Shown piece by piece: positions 16,747-26,378 of a stretch of 54,079 nt of DNA. The stretch covers positions 1-54,079 of the forward strand of contig NZ_WNXX01000022.1 in the NCBI RefSeq assembly GCF_009733795.1. The letters run 5' to 3'. The stretch is from Actinotalea caeni (GTDB lineage: Bacteria > Actinomycetota > Actinomycetes > Actinomycetales > Beutenbergiaceae). A program made the translations under genes and the position numbers. Under the pieces are notes generated by a model. It did no database searches. It saw only the letters and a list, made by a program, of their open reading frames with translations, and was not told the DNA's origin. How positions within the stretch are numbered: position 1 is the first letter of the stretch; each line of letters starts with the position of its first letter.

Positions 16747-18732
16747 GTGAGCAGTGCCGAGCCCGTCGGCGCGCCTGCGGGCGGCGCGACGACCGTGTGG
16801 CCGTGGGCCGTCGCAGCGGTGCCCGCGGCCCTGCTCGCGACCCTGGTGGGGCTCGCGCTCACGGGGGCGAGCGCGCCCACCCTCGTCGGGGACCCGGGCG
16901 CGCTGGTGCGGTGGGGCGAGCCGCTCGTGGGTGTGCTCATCCAGCTCGCTCAGGCCGCGACGCTGGGCGGCCTCGTGATGCTCGCCTTCGTGCTGCCCGA
17001 CGGCGCCGCGCGCCGGACGACGACGGGCCTCGTCGCGGTCGCGGGGCCGGTGTGGGCGCTGCTGTCGGTGCTCGACCTCGTGCTCGGCTACGCGCTGGTG
17101 GCCGGCCGTCCGATCGGCGGGGCCGGTTTCGGCAACGAGCTCGGCTACTACCTCGGCGAGATCTCCAGCGGCCGCGCACAGCTGGTGAGCGCGGTGCTGG
17201 CGGCGCTGGTCGCGCTGGCGTGCGTCGCCGTCGCCGGGCACCGCTCCGCGCTCGCCGCGCTCGTGCTGGGGGTGGCGGCCCTGGTGCCGGACGCCGCGGG
17301 TGGCCACGCCGCCGGCAGCAGCAACCACGAGCTCGGGATGAACGGCGTCTTCGGCCACGTGCTCGGCTCCGCCGTCTGGACCGGCGGCCTCGCGGTGCTC
17401 GCGCTGACCGCCCGACGGCTCGGCGCGACGGCGGCCGACGTCGCGCAGCGGTTCTCCGCGGTCGCGGTGTGGTGCTTCGCCCTCGTCGTCGTCTCCGGCA
17501 CCGCCAGCGCGTGGATCCGGGTCGGGTCGCCGGTCGCGCTCGGCACCCGCTACGGCTGGGTGCTGCTGGGCAAGATCGCGCTGCTCGCGACCCTCGGCGC
17601 CGCGGGCTGGTGGCACCGCACCCGCACGATCGCAGCGATGCGCCGGGGTCGCGACGGACTGTTCTGGCGCCTGATCGCCGTCGAGGTCGCCCTCGTCGGG
17701 CTGGCCAGCGGGCTCGGCGTCGCGCTCGCGGGCAGCGCGCCGCCGGTGCTGCAGGAGCCGGTCGGCCGGCTCACCCCCACCGAGCTCGTCTCGGACCGCC
17801 CGCCGCCGCCCACGCCGACGCCCGAGGCGATCCTCACCGCGTTCTACCCGGACCTGTTCTTCGGTTTCGTGGTCGTCGCGATGCTGGTCGTCTACCTGGG
17901 CTGGGTGCTGCGGCTGCGGCGCCGGGGCGACCGGTGGCCGCTGGGGCGCACGCTGTCCTGGGTGGCGGGCACGCTGGTGCTCGGCTACCTCGTGCTCGGC
18001 GCGCCCGCCGTGTACGGGCACGTGATGCTCAGCGTGCACATGGCCGCCCACATGGCCTACGTCATGGTGGTGCCGATCCTGCTGGTGCTGGCCGCACCGG
18101 TCACGCTCGCGCTGCGCGCGCTGCCCGCCCGCACCGACGGCTCGCACGGTCCGCGCGAGTGGCTGCTCGGGATCGTCCACTCGCGGTGGGGCCGGTTCGT
18201 CGCGACGCCGGTGGTCGCGGCCGTCGTCTTCATCGCCACGATGGTCGGGTTCTACCTCTCGCCGCTGCTGCTGCTGGCCGCGACCACCCATATCGGGCAC
18301 ATCCTCATGGTCGTGCACTTCCTGCTCAGCGGGTACCTCTTCATCAACGGCCTCATCGGCATCGACCCCGGCCCGCAGCGCCCCGGCTACCCGATGCGGC
18401 TCCTGCTGCTGTTCGCCACGATGGCCGCGCACGCGTTCTTCGGCCTCGCCCTGATGACCATGACCGAGCTGCTGGCGGCCGACTACTACGGCGCGCTCGG
18501 CCTCCCGTGGGGCGTGGACGCGCTCGCCGACCAGCACGCCGCGGGCGAGATCGCCTGGGGCATCGGCGAGATCCCCGCCGTCGGGGTGGCGGTGCTGCTC
18601 GCGCTCGCCTGGGCGCGCGACGACGCACGGCTGGCGCGTCGCAAGGACCGGGCGGCCGACCGCGACGGCGACGTCGAGCTCGAGGAGTACAACCGCATGC
18701 TCGCCGACCTCGCGGAGCGCGAGCGCTCCTGA
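16747..18732 (+). CDS. Fused copper-resistance CopD / cytochrome c oxidase assembly factor CtaG (caa3 type) membrane protein
   Basis: A 661-residue polytopic protein. The N-terminal half (to about 340) has roughly eight to nine membrane helices with a CopD-like core containing GHAAGSSNHELGMNGVFGHV, whose His residues are candidate copper ligands. A short Pro-rich linker (RPPPPTPTP) leads to a CtaG-type domain (about 355-630) with MLSVHMAAHMAYVMVVPILL, THIGHILMVVHFLLSG and further helices. The fusion is common in actinobacteria and likely delivers copper through the cytoplasmic membrane to cytochrome oxidase. The C-terminal tail is charged and cytoplasmic. The start is the leaderless GTG at 16747. 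Confidence 0.92.
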   Translation: MSSAEPVGAPAGGATTVWPWAVAAVPAALLATLVGLALTGASAPTLVGDPGALVRWGEPLVGVLIQLAQAATLGGLVMLAFVLPDGAARRTTTGLVAVAGPVWALLSVLDLVLGYALVAGRPIGGAGFGNELGYYLGEISSGRAQLVSAVLAALVALACVAVAGHRSALAALVLGVAALVPDAAGGHAAGSSNHELGMNGVFGHVLGSAVWTGGLAVLALTARRLGATAADVAQRFSAVAVWCFALVVVSGTASAWIRVGSPVALGTRYGWVLLGKIALLATLGAAGWWHRTRTIAAMRRGRDGLFWRLIAVEVALVGLASGLGVALAGSAPPVLQEPVGRLTPTELVSDRPPPPTPTPEAILTAFYPDLFFGFVVVAMLVVYLGWVLRLRRRGDRWPLGRTLSWVAGTLVLGYLVLGAPAVYGHVMLSVHMAAHMAYVMVVPILLVLAAPVTLALRALPARTDGSHGPREWLLGIVHSRWGRFVATPVVAAVVFIATMVGFYLSPLLLLAATTHIGHILMVVHFLLSGYLFINGLIGIDPGPQRPGYPMRLLLLFATMAAHAFFGLALMTMTELLAADYYGALGLPWGVDALADQHAAGEIAWGIGEIPAVGVAVLLALAWARDDARLARRKDRAADRDGDVELEEYNRMLADLAERERS

Positions 18733-18735
18733 CCC

Positions 18736-18915
18736 TCAGACGGATGCGCGGTGGCCGCGCGTGGGTGCGCGACGGTGGCGGCGGTCGCCGTCGTGCCCGC
18801 TGCCCGGCGAGGCGAGCGCCGCGGTCGCGGAGCGCCGGCGCATCAGCAGCGTGAGCACCTCGGGGGACAGGTCCAGCTCGTCGTCGTCGAGCGTCTCGGT
18901 CGCGGTCTCGGGCAT
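18736..18915 (-). CDS. Small unknown protein, acidic N-terminus and basic C-terminus
   Basis: A 59-codon frame on the reverse strand reads MPETATETLDDDELDLSPEV, then LTLLMRRRSATAALA, and ends in a His/Arg-rich tail. The ATG at 18913-18915 has gaagga 8 bases upstream. It is divergent from the S9 peptidase (93-base gap) and convergent with copD/ctaG (stop codons 3 bases apart). I recognise no family. Acidic start followed by a short core is superficially like a peptide-natural-product leader, but no modification enzyme is adjacent, so a RiPP precursor is only a weak possibility. Confidence 0.5.
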   Translation of the reverse strand: MPETATETLDDDELDLSPEVLTLLMRRRSATAALASPGSGHDGDRRHRRAPTRGHRASV

Positions 18916-19008
18916 CGTCCATCCTTCGTCGGGGCTGACGTAGGCGAAGGAGCGCCGGCCGCGGATTCTGATACCTCGCCGCCGCGACCGGGTGATAGGA
19001 ACGTGCGC

Positions 19009-21126
<2,118 letters not shown>

Positions 21127-21147
21127 CCGGCGAGACCCGCCCGACGC

Positions 21148-21177
21148 GGTGACGCCGCCGACCTCGGCGGCGTCACC
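21148..21177. terminator. Bidirectional terminator between S9 peptidase and zinc-ribbon genes
   Basis: GGTGACGCCGCC (21148-21159) and GGCGGCGTCACC (21166-21177) are perfect 12-bp arms with a 6-base loop. It sits between two convergent genes and overlaps the stop codon of the leftward one. Confidence 0.75.
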
Positions 21178-21811
21178 CGAACGGCGAGCCGCACTCGGCG
21201 CAGAAGCGGGCGGAGGAGGCGTTCTCCGCGGTGCACTCGCGGCAGGCCTTGGTCAGGGCGAGCGGTGAGCCGCACTCGGCGCAGAACTTCCCGCCGGTGG
21301 ACTGCGCGCCGCACCCGTGGCAGCGGGGCTGCGCCTGCTGCGCCAGCGGCAGCCCGCCCACCATGTCGACGGTGTCGAGCCGCTCGCGCAGCTGCCGACG
21401 GCGGGCCTCGGCCTGCAGCTGGGCGAGCTCCTCGGTGACGACCGGCGAGCAGCGCGCGCACTGGCCCACCTCGCCGTTCCAGCACACGTCGACGCACACC
21501 CACGAGCCGCAGCCGCGGCACTGCTGGAACCGCGGCGCGATCTCGGCGACCGCCTGGCGCATCGCGCGATCCTTGCCGCTGGAGTTGGTCGACCGGTCGA
21601 GCAGGCTCTCCGCGGCGTAGCCGAGGTTGCCGAGCGACCCGCCGAGCAGCCGACCGACCCCGCGGGCGATCGTCTGCCCGGTCTGCACGACGTCGCGCTG
21701 GAACGCCGACCGGTAGCCGTTGCCGCAGCGCTCGCAGCGGAACTCGAACTGGAAGCCGTCCCGGTTGGACAGGTCGCGGATGTTGTCGGTGAAGGGGACG
21801 ACCTCGGACAC
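21173..21811 (-). CDS. Multi-zinc-ribbon protein
   Basis: A 212-residue protein with at least seven CxxC knuckles: CERC near residue 22, CRGC and CARC in the middle, then CHGCG, CAECG, CREC and CAECG in the last 60 residues, the latter being double zinc ribbons. The middle part (VGRLLGGSLGNLGYAAESLL) is Gly-rich and may be a membrane-associating or linker segment. The GTG start is preceded by gagagagag. Similar proteins occur across bacteria as zinc-ribbon domain-containing proteins of unknown role, perhaps protein-binding adaptors. No DNA-binding domain is visible. Confidence 0.82.
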   Translation of the reverse strand: MSEVVPFTDNIRDLSNRDGFQFEFRCERCGNGYRSAFQRDVVQTGQTIARGVGRLLGGSLGNLGYAAESLLDRSTNSSGKDRAMRQAVAEIAPRFQQCRGCGSWVCVDVCWNGEVGQCARCSPVVTEELAQLQAEARRRQLRERLDTVDMVGGLPLAQQAQPRCHGCGAQSTGGKFCAECGSPLALTKACRECTAENASSARFCAECGSPFG

Positions 21812-21921
21812 GCAGAGACTCTCTCTCGACACGACGGATGTGGTGCCCTGCACGCTAGCCGAGACGCCCGTCGCCACGGCGCCGCACGCGGCGGAGGTTT
21901 CCGGGCAGAGGTGCCCGCCGG

Positions 21922-22869
21922 TCAGGTGCCGGGCGCCCCGTCGCCTCGGTAGCCGAACGCCGCGAGGTGGTGCCAGAGGTACTTGAGGTGCTGCAGCGCG
22001 GTGACGGCGCCCTCGTCGTGCCACGTCCCGGGATCGGCCAGGATCGACACCGCAGCGCGCCCGAGCAGCGCCGGGTCGAGGACGTCGCCGCCCAGCCGCT
22101 CACAGGCCGTGCGTGCCAGGCGGACCGGCTCGGGGCCGCGGAAGGCCTCGTCGAGGGCGTCGAGGGGCAGCGCGTAGCCGTCGTGCCACCGCAGCGCGGC
22201 GCCGTACCGCTCGCACGCCGCGGCGAGGTGCCGCTCGACGGCGGTGCCCCGGTAGCTCGGGTCGGTCACGACCGCCTCGACGTCGCTCAGGTGCAGCCCG
22301 CCGTGCACCTGGGCCTCGACGTAGTGGTCCAGCCGCTCCGGGCCCGGCCGCCGCCTCCCCGCCAGCTCGGGGGCGTCGGCGGCGGCCGCGGCCGCCAGCA
22401 CGGGCTCGATCCGGTCCCAGGTCCCGACGGCGGTCGGGAGCAGGACGCTGTCGCCCCAGCTGAACGTCGCGCGCGACAGCACGTGCGGGCGCAGCCGCAG
22501 GTGCGTCGAGCCGAAGCGTGGGCAGGCGCCGTCGGGGTGGGGGAGCAGGTCGAGACCGCCGTAGCGCGGACGCTCGGCGGGGCTCGCGTCGTCGTAGGCG
22601 CCGTCGAACATCGCCTGCTCCCACCGCCGGCGGGCCCCGGCGAGGACCTCGTCGAGGCCGCCAGAGGAGACCCCGGTCTCGAACTGGGTGCGGTAGACGC
22701 CGTCGTCGGCGAGGGCCTCGGCGGCCGTCCGGCCGTCACGCGCCGGGCGGTCGGGGTGGAACGTCACGGTCAGCACCGCGCGCTCGAGCACCGAGCGGTC
22801 CGGTGCGTCGGCGGGCGCCTGCCCGGCCCGGCGCTCGACCGCGGCCAGCGCGCGCTGCACCCGGCTCAC
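21922..22869 (-). CDS. DUF3626 domain protein
   Basis: A 315-residue soluble protein. LTVTFHPDRPARDGRTAAEA, YRTQFETGVSSGG, the GDSVLLP segment and EAQVHGGLHLSDVEAVVTDP match the conserved blocks of DUF3626, an actinobacterial and proteobacterial family of unknown function with invariant His and Asp residues that suggest an enzyme. The GTG start overlaps the stop of the DUF2993 gene (GTGA), so the two are translationally coupled. No signal peptide or membrane segment. Confidence 0.85.
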   Translation of the reverse strand: MSRVQRALAAVERRAGQAPADAPDRSVLERAVLTVTFHPDRPARDGRTAAEALADDGVYRTQFETGVSSGGLDEVLAGARRRWEQAMFDGAYDDASPAERPRYGGLDLLPHPDGACPRFGSTHLRLRPHVLSRATFSWGDSVLLPTAVGTWDRIEPVLAAAAAADAPELAGRRRPGPERLDHYVEAQVHGGLHLSDVEAVVTDPSYRGTAVERHLAAACERYGAALRWHDGYALPLDALDEAFRGPEPVRLARTACERLGGDVLDPALLGRAAVSILADPGTWHDEGAVTALQHLKYLWHHLAAFGYRGDGAPGT

Positions 22870-23552
22870 AGCTCGACGTCGTTGCCGGCCAGCTCGACGA
22901 CCACCCCCGCCGGCGTCACCTCGACCGAGGTGAGCTCGACCGCGGGCGGCAGCACCTCGAGGTCGACGACGGTGCTCAGCAACCCGTCGAGGTCGAGCGG
23001 CACGTCGTCGGGGTCGACGGTCGCGCCGCCGAGCACCAGCCGGTCGAGGTCCACGACGATCGCACGGGGTTCCGCCGCGAGCACCACGTAGGCCTCCAGC
23101 GGCACACCCAGGACGTTCGCGACGGCGGCGATCTCACCCTCGTGCAGCTCGAGCGTGACGCCGTCGGGCAGCCGGACCCGGCGCTCGACGGCGGCCAGCA
23201 CGGTCTCGATCGGGACGGTGCCGGTCGCGTGGACCGACGCGATCGCCCGCTCGCCGCGGATCGGCACGCCGGTGGCCTCGATACGCACGTCGGCGAGCGC
23301 GACGCCGTCGACGACCGCCTCGGGAGCGGTGACCGTCACGTCGTCGAGACGGCCGGCGACGAGCTGCGGGATCGCGAAGGTGCCGCCGAGCCGCGCCTCG
23401 ACACCGCTCTCGATCTCCGGGAGCTCGGCGAGCACGGCGGTCTCGATGCGGCTCTCGACCTCCGACCGCACCCAGCCGTCGGCCAGCCACGCGGCACCGG
23501 CGAGCAGACCCAGTGCCACGAGCACGGCGAGGGCCGACCTCAGGCGACGCAT
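22866..23552 (-). CDS. DUF2993 (LmeA-like) secreted protein
   Basis: A 228-residue protein with an N-terminal signal anchor (RSALAVLVALGLLAGAAWLA) and a DUF2993 body: an amphipathic helix (VESRIETAVLAELP) followed by repeated beta-strand pairs of the type FAIPQLVAGRLDDVTVTAPE and GVALADVRIEATGVPI. In Mycobacterium the homologue LmeA is a lipid-binding periplasmic protein supporting lipomannan elongation; the family in other actinobacteria is uncharacterised. It is coupled to the DUF3626 gene downstream. The start is the first ATG of the frame. Confidence 0.85.
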   Translation of the reverse strand: MRRLRSALAVLVALGLLAGAAWLADGWVRSEVESRIETAVLAELPEIESGVEARLGGTFAIPQLVAGRLDDVTVTAPEAVVDGVALADVRIEATGVPIRGERAIASVHATGTVPIETVLAAVERRVRLPDGVTLELHEGEIAAVANVLGVPLEAYVVLAAEPRAIVVDLDRLVLGGATVDPDDVPLDLDGLLSTVVDLEVLPPAVELTSVEVTPAGVVVELAGNDVEL

Positions 23553-23597
23553 GCCCTCACCGTAGGCGGCTCGTCGGCGGGTCGGCTCGTCGGCGCG

Positions 23598-24311
23598 TCA
23601 GCGACCGGCGGGCAGGTGCCGGGCCAGGAACTCCAGCGTGCGGCGCCAGGCCAGCGTCGACGCCTCGGGGTGGTGGAACTCGGGGCGGGTGTTGTCGAAG
23701 GCGTGCCCGGCGCCGGGGTAGGTGAGGAGCTCGGCGCCCTCGCGCACGACGGCGTCCCGGATCGCCTCCACGGTCGGCATCGGGATGTAGGTGTCGGCCT
23801 CCCCGAGGTGGTGCAGCGACGGCGCGGTCACCGTCGGCGCCAGATCGAGCAGGGAGGGCAGCGCGCTGCCGTAGTAGCAGACCAGCGCGTCGACCGGTTG
23901 CCGGGCGGCCGTCGCGAACGCCACGCCGCCGCCGTAGCAGAACCCCACGAGGCCGACGGCGGCGTCCGCGCGCAGCGTGGCCACCGTGGCGGCGGTGTCG
24001 CCGACCGCGTCGTCCCACGGCAGCGCCTGCGCGCGCGCCATCGCCTGCGCGAGCAGGTCGGGCGCGCTCTCGTCGAGCGGCGGCTCGCCGAGGCGCCAGT
24101 AGAGGTCAGGCACGTGCACGACGTACCCCGCGGCCGCGAGGTCGGCCGCCCGGTCGGTGATGTACGGCGAGATGCCGAAGATCTCCTGCACGAGCACGAC
24201 CCGCGGGCCGTCGCCGCCGTCGGGGCGCCACACCTGCACCGGCAGCGTGCCCCCGGGGACCTCGACCCCGATCACGTCGTCGGGCTGGTCGGCTGCGGCG
24301 GCGCTGCTCAT
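23598..24311 (-). CDS. Dienelactone hydrolase family protein
   Basis: A 237-residue alpha/beta-hydrolase with the complete dienelactone hydrolase triad: Cys125 in VGFCYGGGVAF (nucleophile), Asp173 in GEADTYIP and His203 in GAGHAFDN. The conserved VVLVQEIFGISPYI near residues 38-51 supplies the Glu that activates the Cys. It probably hydrolyses lactones or esters in the cytoplasm; true dienelactone activity is not implied, as no chlorocatechol genes are near. It runs in the same direction as the DUF2993 gene after 45 bases and follows a TetR gene, whose target it could be. Confidence 0.9.
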   Translation of the reverse strand: MSSAAAADQPDDVIGVEVPGGTLPVQVWRPDGGDGPRVVLVQEIFGISPYITDRAADLAAAGYVVHVPDLYWRLGEPPLDESAPDLLAQAMARAQALPWDDAVGDTAATVATLRADAAVGLVGFCYGGGVAFATAARQPVDALVCYYGSALPSLLDLAPTVTAPSLHHLGEADTYIPMPTVEAIRDAVVREGAELLTYPGAGHAFDNTRPEFHHPEASTLAWRRTLEFLARHLPAGR

Positions 24312-24359
24312 GCACGCGACCCTAGGACATGGCGCGGGCGCACCGCCGCGGGACCGGTG

Positions 24360-24950
24360 TCAGGCGGCGCCGACCGCGCGCAGCACGAAGTCCTCGGTGG
24401 CGACGAGCGCACGCTGGCGCTCGTGCGGCTCGCGCGGGACGTCGCGGCCGGTGAGGCACGCGTGCACGAGCGGCACGACGGCGTCGAGGTCCTGGTCCGG
24501 GAGCCGCCCGGCCTCGATCCCGTCGGTGAGGATCTCGCGCAGCAGCCGCTCCACCTCGCGGACGTGCTCACGCAGCCGCCGCAGCGTCTCGCGGGACACG
24601 ATCGAGCGGAGGTCCGGGCCCGGGGCCAGGTGATAGGTGGCCTTGAGCTGCACCTGCTGGCGCACGTAGACGCGCAGGCGCTCCTCGGGGTCGGTGACCG
24701 TCGCGAGGGCCTCGCGCAGCTGGGCGAGGAACGTCGACGTCTCGTGCTCGATGTAGGCGAGGAGCAGCGACTCCTTGTCGGCGAAGTGGTTGTAGACCGA
24801 GGTCCGGCCCACGCCCGCCTCCGCCGCGATGTCGGACATCGTCAGGGTGTCGAACCCCGCGGTGTCCATGAGCTGGGCGAGCGCGCGGAACAGCCGGCAG
24901 CGCACCTGCTCACGGTGCTCGGCCAGGGTGGAGCCGATGATCTTGGGCAC
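24360..24950 (-). CDS. TetR-family transcriptional regulator
   Basis: A 196-residue protein with an N-terminal TetR helix-turn-helix (about 20-65: LTMSDIAAEAGVGRTSVYNH followed by FADKESLLLAYI) and a helical ligand-binding C-terminal part. The GTG start at 24948-24950 has agga upstream. A perfect palindrome 12 bases upstream is its likely operator, implying autoregulation, and the dienelactone hydrolase gene 48 bases downstream on the same strand may be co-transcribed. The ligand is unknown. Confidence 0.92.
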   Translation of the reverse strand: MPKIIGSTLAEHREQVRCRLFRALAQLMDTAGFDTLTMSDIAAEAGVGRTSVYNHFADKESLLLAYIEHETSTFLAQLREALATVTDPEERLRVYVRQQVQLKATYHLAPGPDLRSIVSRETLRRLREHVREVERLLREILTDGIEAGRLPDQDLDAVVPLVHACLTGRDVPREPHERQRALVATEDFVLRAVGAA

Positions 24951-24961
24951 CCGAGCATCCT

Positions 24962-24979
24962 GCCACGTCGTGACGTGGC
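24962..24979. promoter_or_regulatory. Palindromic operator candidate of the adjacent TetR regulator
   Basis: GCCACGTC GT GACGTGGC is a perfect 8-bp-arm palindrome with a 2-base centre, 12 bases upstream of the TetR start. Size and position match TetR-family operators. Confidence 0.6.
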
Positions 24980-25018
24980 GGCCGAATCTGTCTGGAAACG
25001 CCGCGCTGGTGCAGCCGG

Positions 25019-25432
25019 TCAGGCCTGCAGGCGCGCCGCGACGACGTCGACGATCGGCAGGTCGGCGTCGAGCCAGGGGACGTCGTAGAGCTCGGCACGC
25101 GAGAGCCACCGCAGCTCGTCGTGGTCGAGCAGCGGCTCCGGGTCGCGATCGATCACCGCGAACCACAGCCGCATCCAGTAGCCCTTGGTCACGACCCAGT
25201 CGGCCCCGCCCGGGGCCAGGATGCGCTCGCCCAGGGTGGCGGCGACGCCGAGCTCCTCGTCGAGCTCGCGGTGCAGGGCGTCGACGTCGGCCTCGCCGGG
25301 CTCGACCTTGCCGCCCGGGAACTCCCAGCGCCCGGCGAGCGTCTTCGGGGCGCTGCGGCGCGCGGCGAGCAGCCGGGTCGGGTGCTCGAGGTCGTCGACG
25401 ACCGCCGCCGCGACGACCAGGGGAGCTCGCAC
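25019..25432 (-). CDS. NUDIX hydrolase, MutT-like
   Basis: A 137-residue protein with a perfect Nudix box at 41-63 (GKVEPGEADV through RELDEELGV, fitting GX5EX7REUXEEXGU) and RWEFPGGKVEPGE just before it, the signature of MutT/CTP pyrophosphohydrolase-type enzymes. The likely role is hydrolysis of oxidised (deoxy)nucleotides such as 8-oxo-dGTP. The start is the GTG at 25430-25432; another in-frame GTG lies two codons upstream and cannot be excluded. It is transcribed away from the DnaA-box-rich region. Confidence 0.9.
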   Translation of the reverse strand: MRAPLVVAAAVVDDLEHPTRLLAARRSAPKTLAGRWEFPGGKVEPGEADVDALHRELDEELGVAATLGERILAPGGADWVVTKGYWMRLWFAVIDRDPEPLLDHDELRWLSRAELYDVPWLDADLPIVDVVAARLQA

Positions 25433-25509
25433 GGGCACGATCCTACGGGCGCGCGCGCACGCACCTCGCACGTGCAGGGCTCGGGTGCCGGCGCGCACGG
25501 TCGCGGGTC

Positions 25510-25700
25510 TCCACATGCTGTGTCCACCGCTGTGAGTAGTTCATCCACCGTTCACACACCGCTCGCGCAGGAGCCGTCGAGAGGGTCCGGCCGGGCGCGC
25601 ACGAGGGCGCTGTCCACAAATTTCGTGCACACCTGTGTGGACAAAGGGCGTTGTGCCAGGTCGACCTGTGGATCCACCTGTGCGTCATGTGGGGATAAAA
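25510..25700. promoter_or_regulatory. Cluster of DnaA-box-like 9-mers and an A-rich patch
   Basis: TGTGGACAA (25636-25644) is the exact reverse complement of the actinobacterial DnaA box TTGTCCACA. CTGTCCACA (25610-25618) differs at one base. Weaker matches are GTGTCCACC (around 25520), TTCATCCACC (around 25540) and TGTGGATCC (25668-25676). GGGATAAAAAAATGG (25692-25706) is strikingly A-rich for this DNA. The segment lies between the divergent NUDIX gene and the candidate RNA, and no gene is seen in it. Confidence 0.4.
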
Positions 25701-25719
25701 AAATGGTTTCCGAACCCTC

Positions 25720-25749
25720 TTGCGGAGCTCAGGAGCGCAGGACTAGAAC
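25720..25749 (+). promoter_or_regulatory. Promoter candidate for the structured RNA
   Basis: TTGCGG (25720-25725) and TAGAAC (25744-25749) are separated by 18 bases and would place the transcript start near 25756. Both hexamers are imperfect, so this is tentative. Confidence 0.35.
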
Positions 25750-25755
25750 TTGTCC

Positions 25756-26221
25756 ATCGAGATCGACCCGGTCGATCACGAAGCGGGGTGAGAGCCCCAC
25801 CGGACGCGGGTTCGGCGGTGATCCGAGTCGCCCAGGGAGACCTGGGAGGCACGGGGAGCCGGGACCGACGAAGGTGGACCAGCTCGCACCCGGTGGGTGT
25901 GATCGGCCCCTCGCAGCGGGAGACCGCGGCGGGGGCGGACGAGGACAACGGAGCTCGCTCCGGACCGAGTCCGAGGATCGTTCACGAGACCGGTCGGACA
26001 CCGACGATGGCGGTGCCGCAGGGCTTCGGCTCTCGGCGCCGGGGTGCTGGATGACACCCGCATCGAACGGCCCGGCAGGAGTTCATCCGGACGGCCACCC
26101 GCTTCGGCGGGGGACCAGGACCCCTCGGGGTGCTGGACCCGGCCGGTGGCTCATCCCTCGGCCACCTGATCCGGACGAACGAAGCAAGGCCCCTCGGACG
26201 CCTACTCCGAGGGGCCTTCGC
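25756..26221 (+). ncRNA. Candidate unclassified structured RNA
   Basis: No frame here looks like protein. The stretch instead contains many short, stable hairpins, several with tetraloops: GGGG-TGAGAG-CCCC (around 25785), CCCAGG-GAGA-CCTGGG (25831-25846), GGGTG-CTGGATGA-CACCC (around 26043), CCCGC-TTCG-GCGGG (26098-26111) and GGTGGC-loop-GCCACC (26144-26165). It ends in a strong intrinsic terminator (26186-26218). A promoter-like pair precedes it. It does not show the conserved cores of RNase P RNA, tmRNA or SRP RNA. A 6S/Ms1-like RNA or other regulatory RNA is possible but unproven; end points are estimates. Confidence 0.45.
26186..26218 (+). terminator. Intrinsic terminator with 13-bp perfect stem
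   Basis: AAGGCCCCTCGGA (26186-26198) pairs perfectly with TCCGAGGGGCCTT (26206-26218) around a 7-base loop, followed by CGCTTTG. It is the strongest terminator in the window, and there is no upstream protein gene on this strand for it to serve, which argues for a transcribed RNA. Confidence 0.8.
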
Positions 26222-26366
26222 TTTGCCCGGGCACTGCTGCGCGGGCTGCTTGCTCGGGCACCAGTGTGACCGACGATGACCGGGGGCAGGAGCAGCGACA
26301 CGCGCGCGCCGGGCCCCGGGCGCAGGGTCGACGGCGCCGCGGTCCGCCTCCACCGACCGCGCCCCG

Positions 26367-26372
26367 TACCCT
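26367..26372 (+). promoter_or_regulatory. -10 box (TACCCT) of leaderless map
   Basis: TACCCT ends 6 bases before the GTG start of map and no ribosome site is present. The 150 bases before it, after the terminator, hold nothing else I can identify. Confidence 0.55.
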
Positions 26373-26378
26373 TGCCTG

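Noticed and set aside
25510-25700. Chromosomal origin of replication
   Set aside because: No dnaA, dnaN, rpmH, rnpA or gidB nearby and only two strong boxes; actinobacterial oriC normally lies between dnaA and dnaN.
25756-26221. RNase P RNA, tmRNA or SRP RNA
   Set aside because: None of their conserved cores (for example GAGGAAAGTCC, or a tRNA-like 3' end with CCA) is present on either strand.
25121-26269. Forward reading frames across the NUDIX-map gap
   Set aside because: They have no ribosome site with a start, no hydrophobic pattern, and amino-acid composition unlike the neighbours; hairpins and the terminator fit an RNA better.
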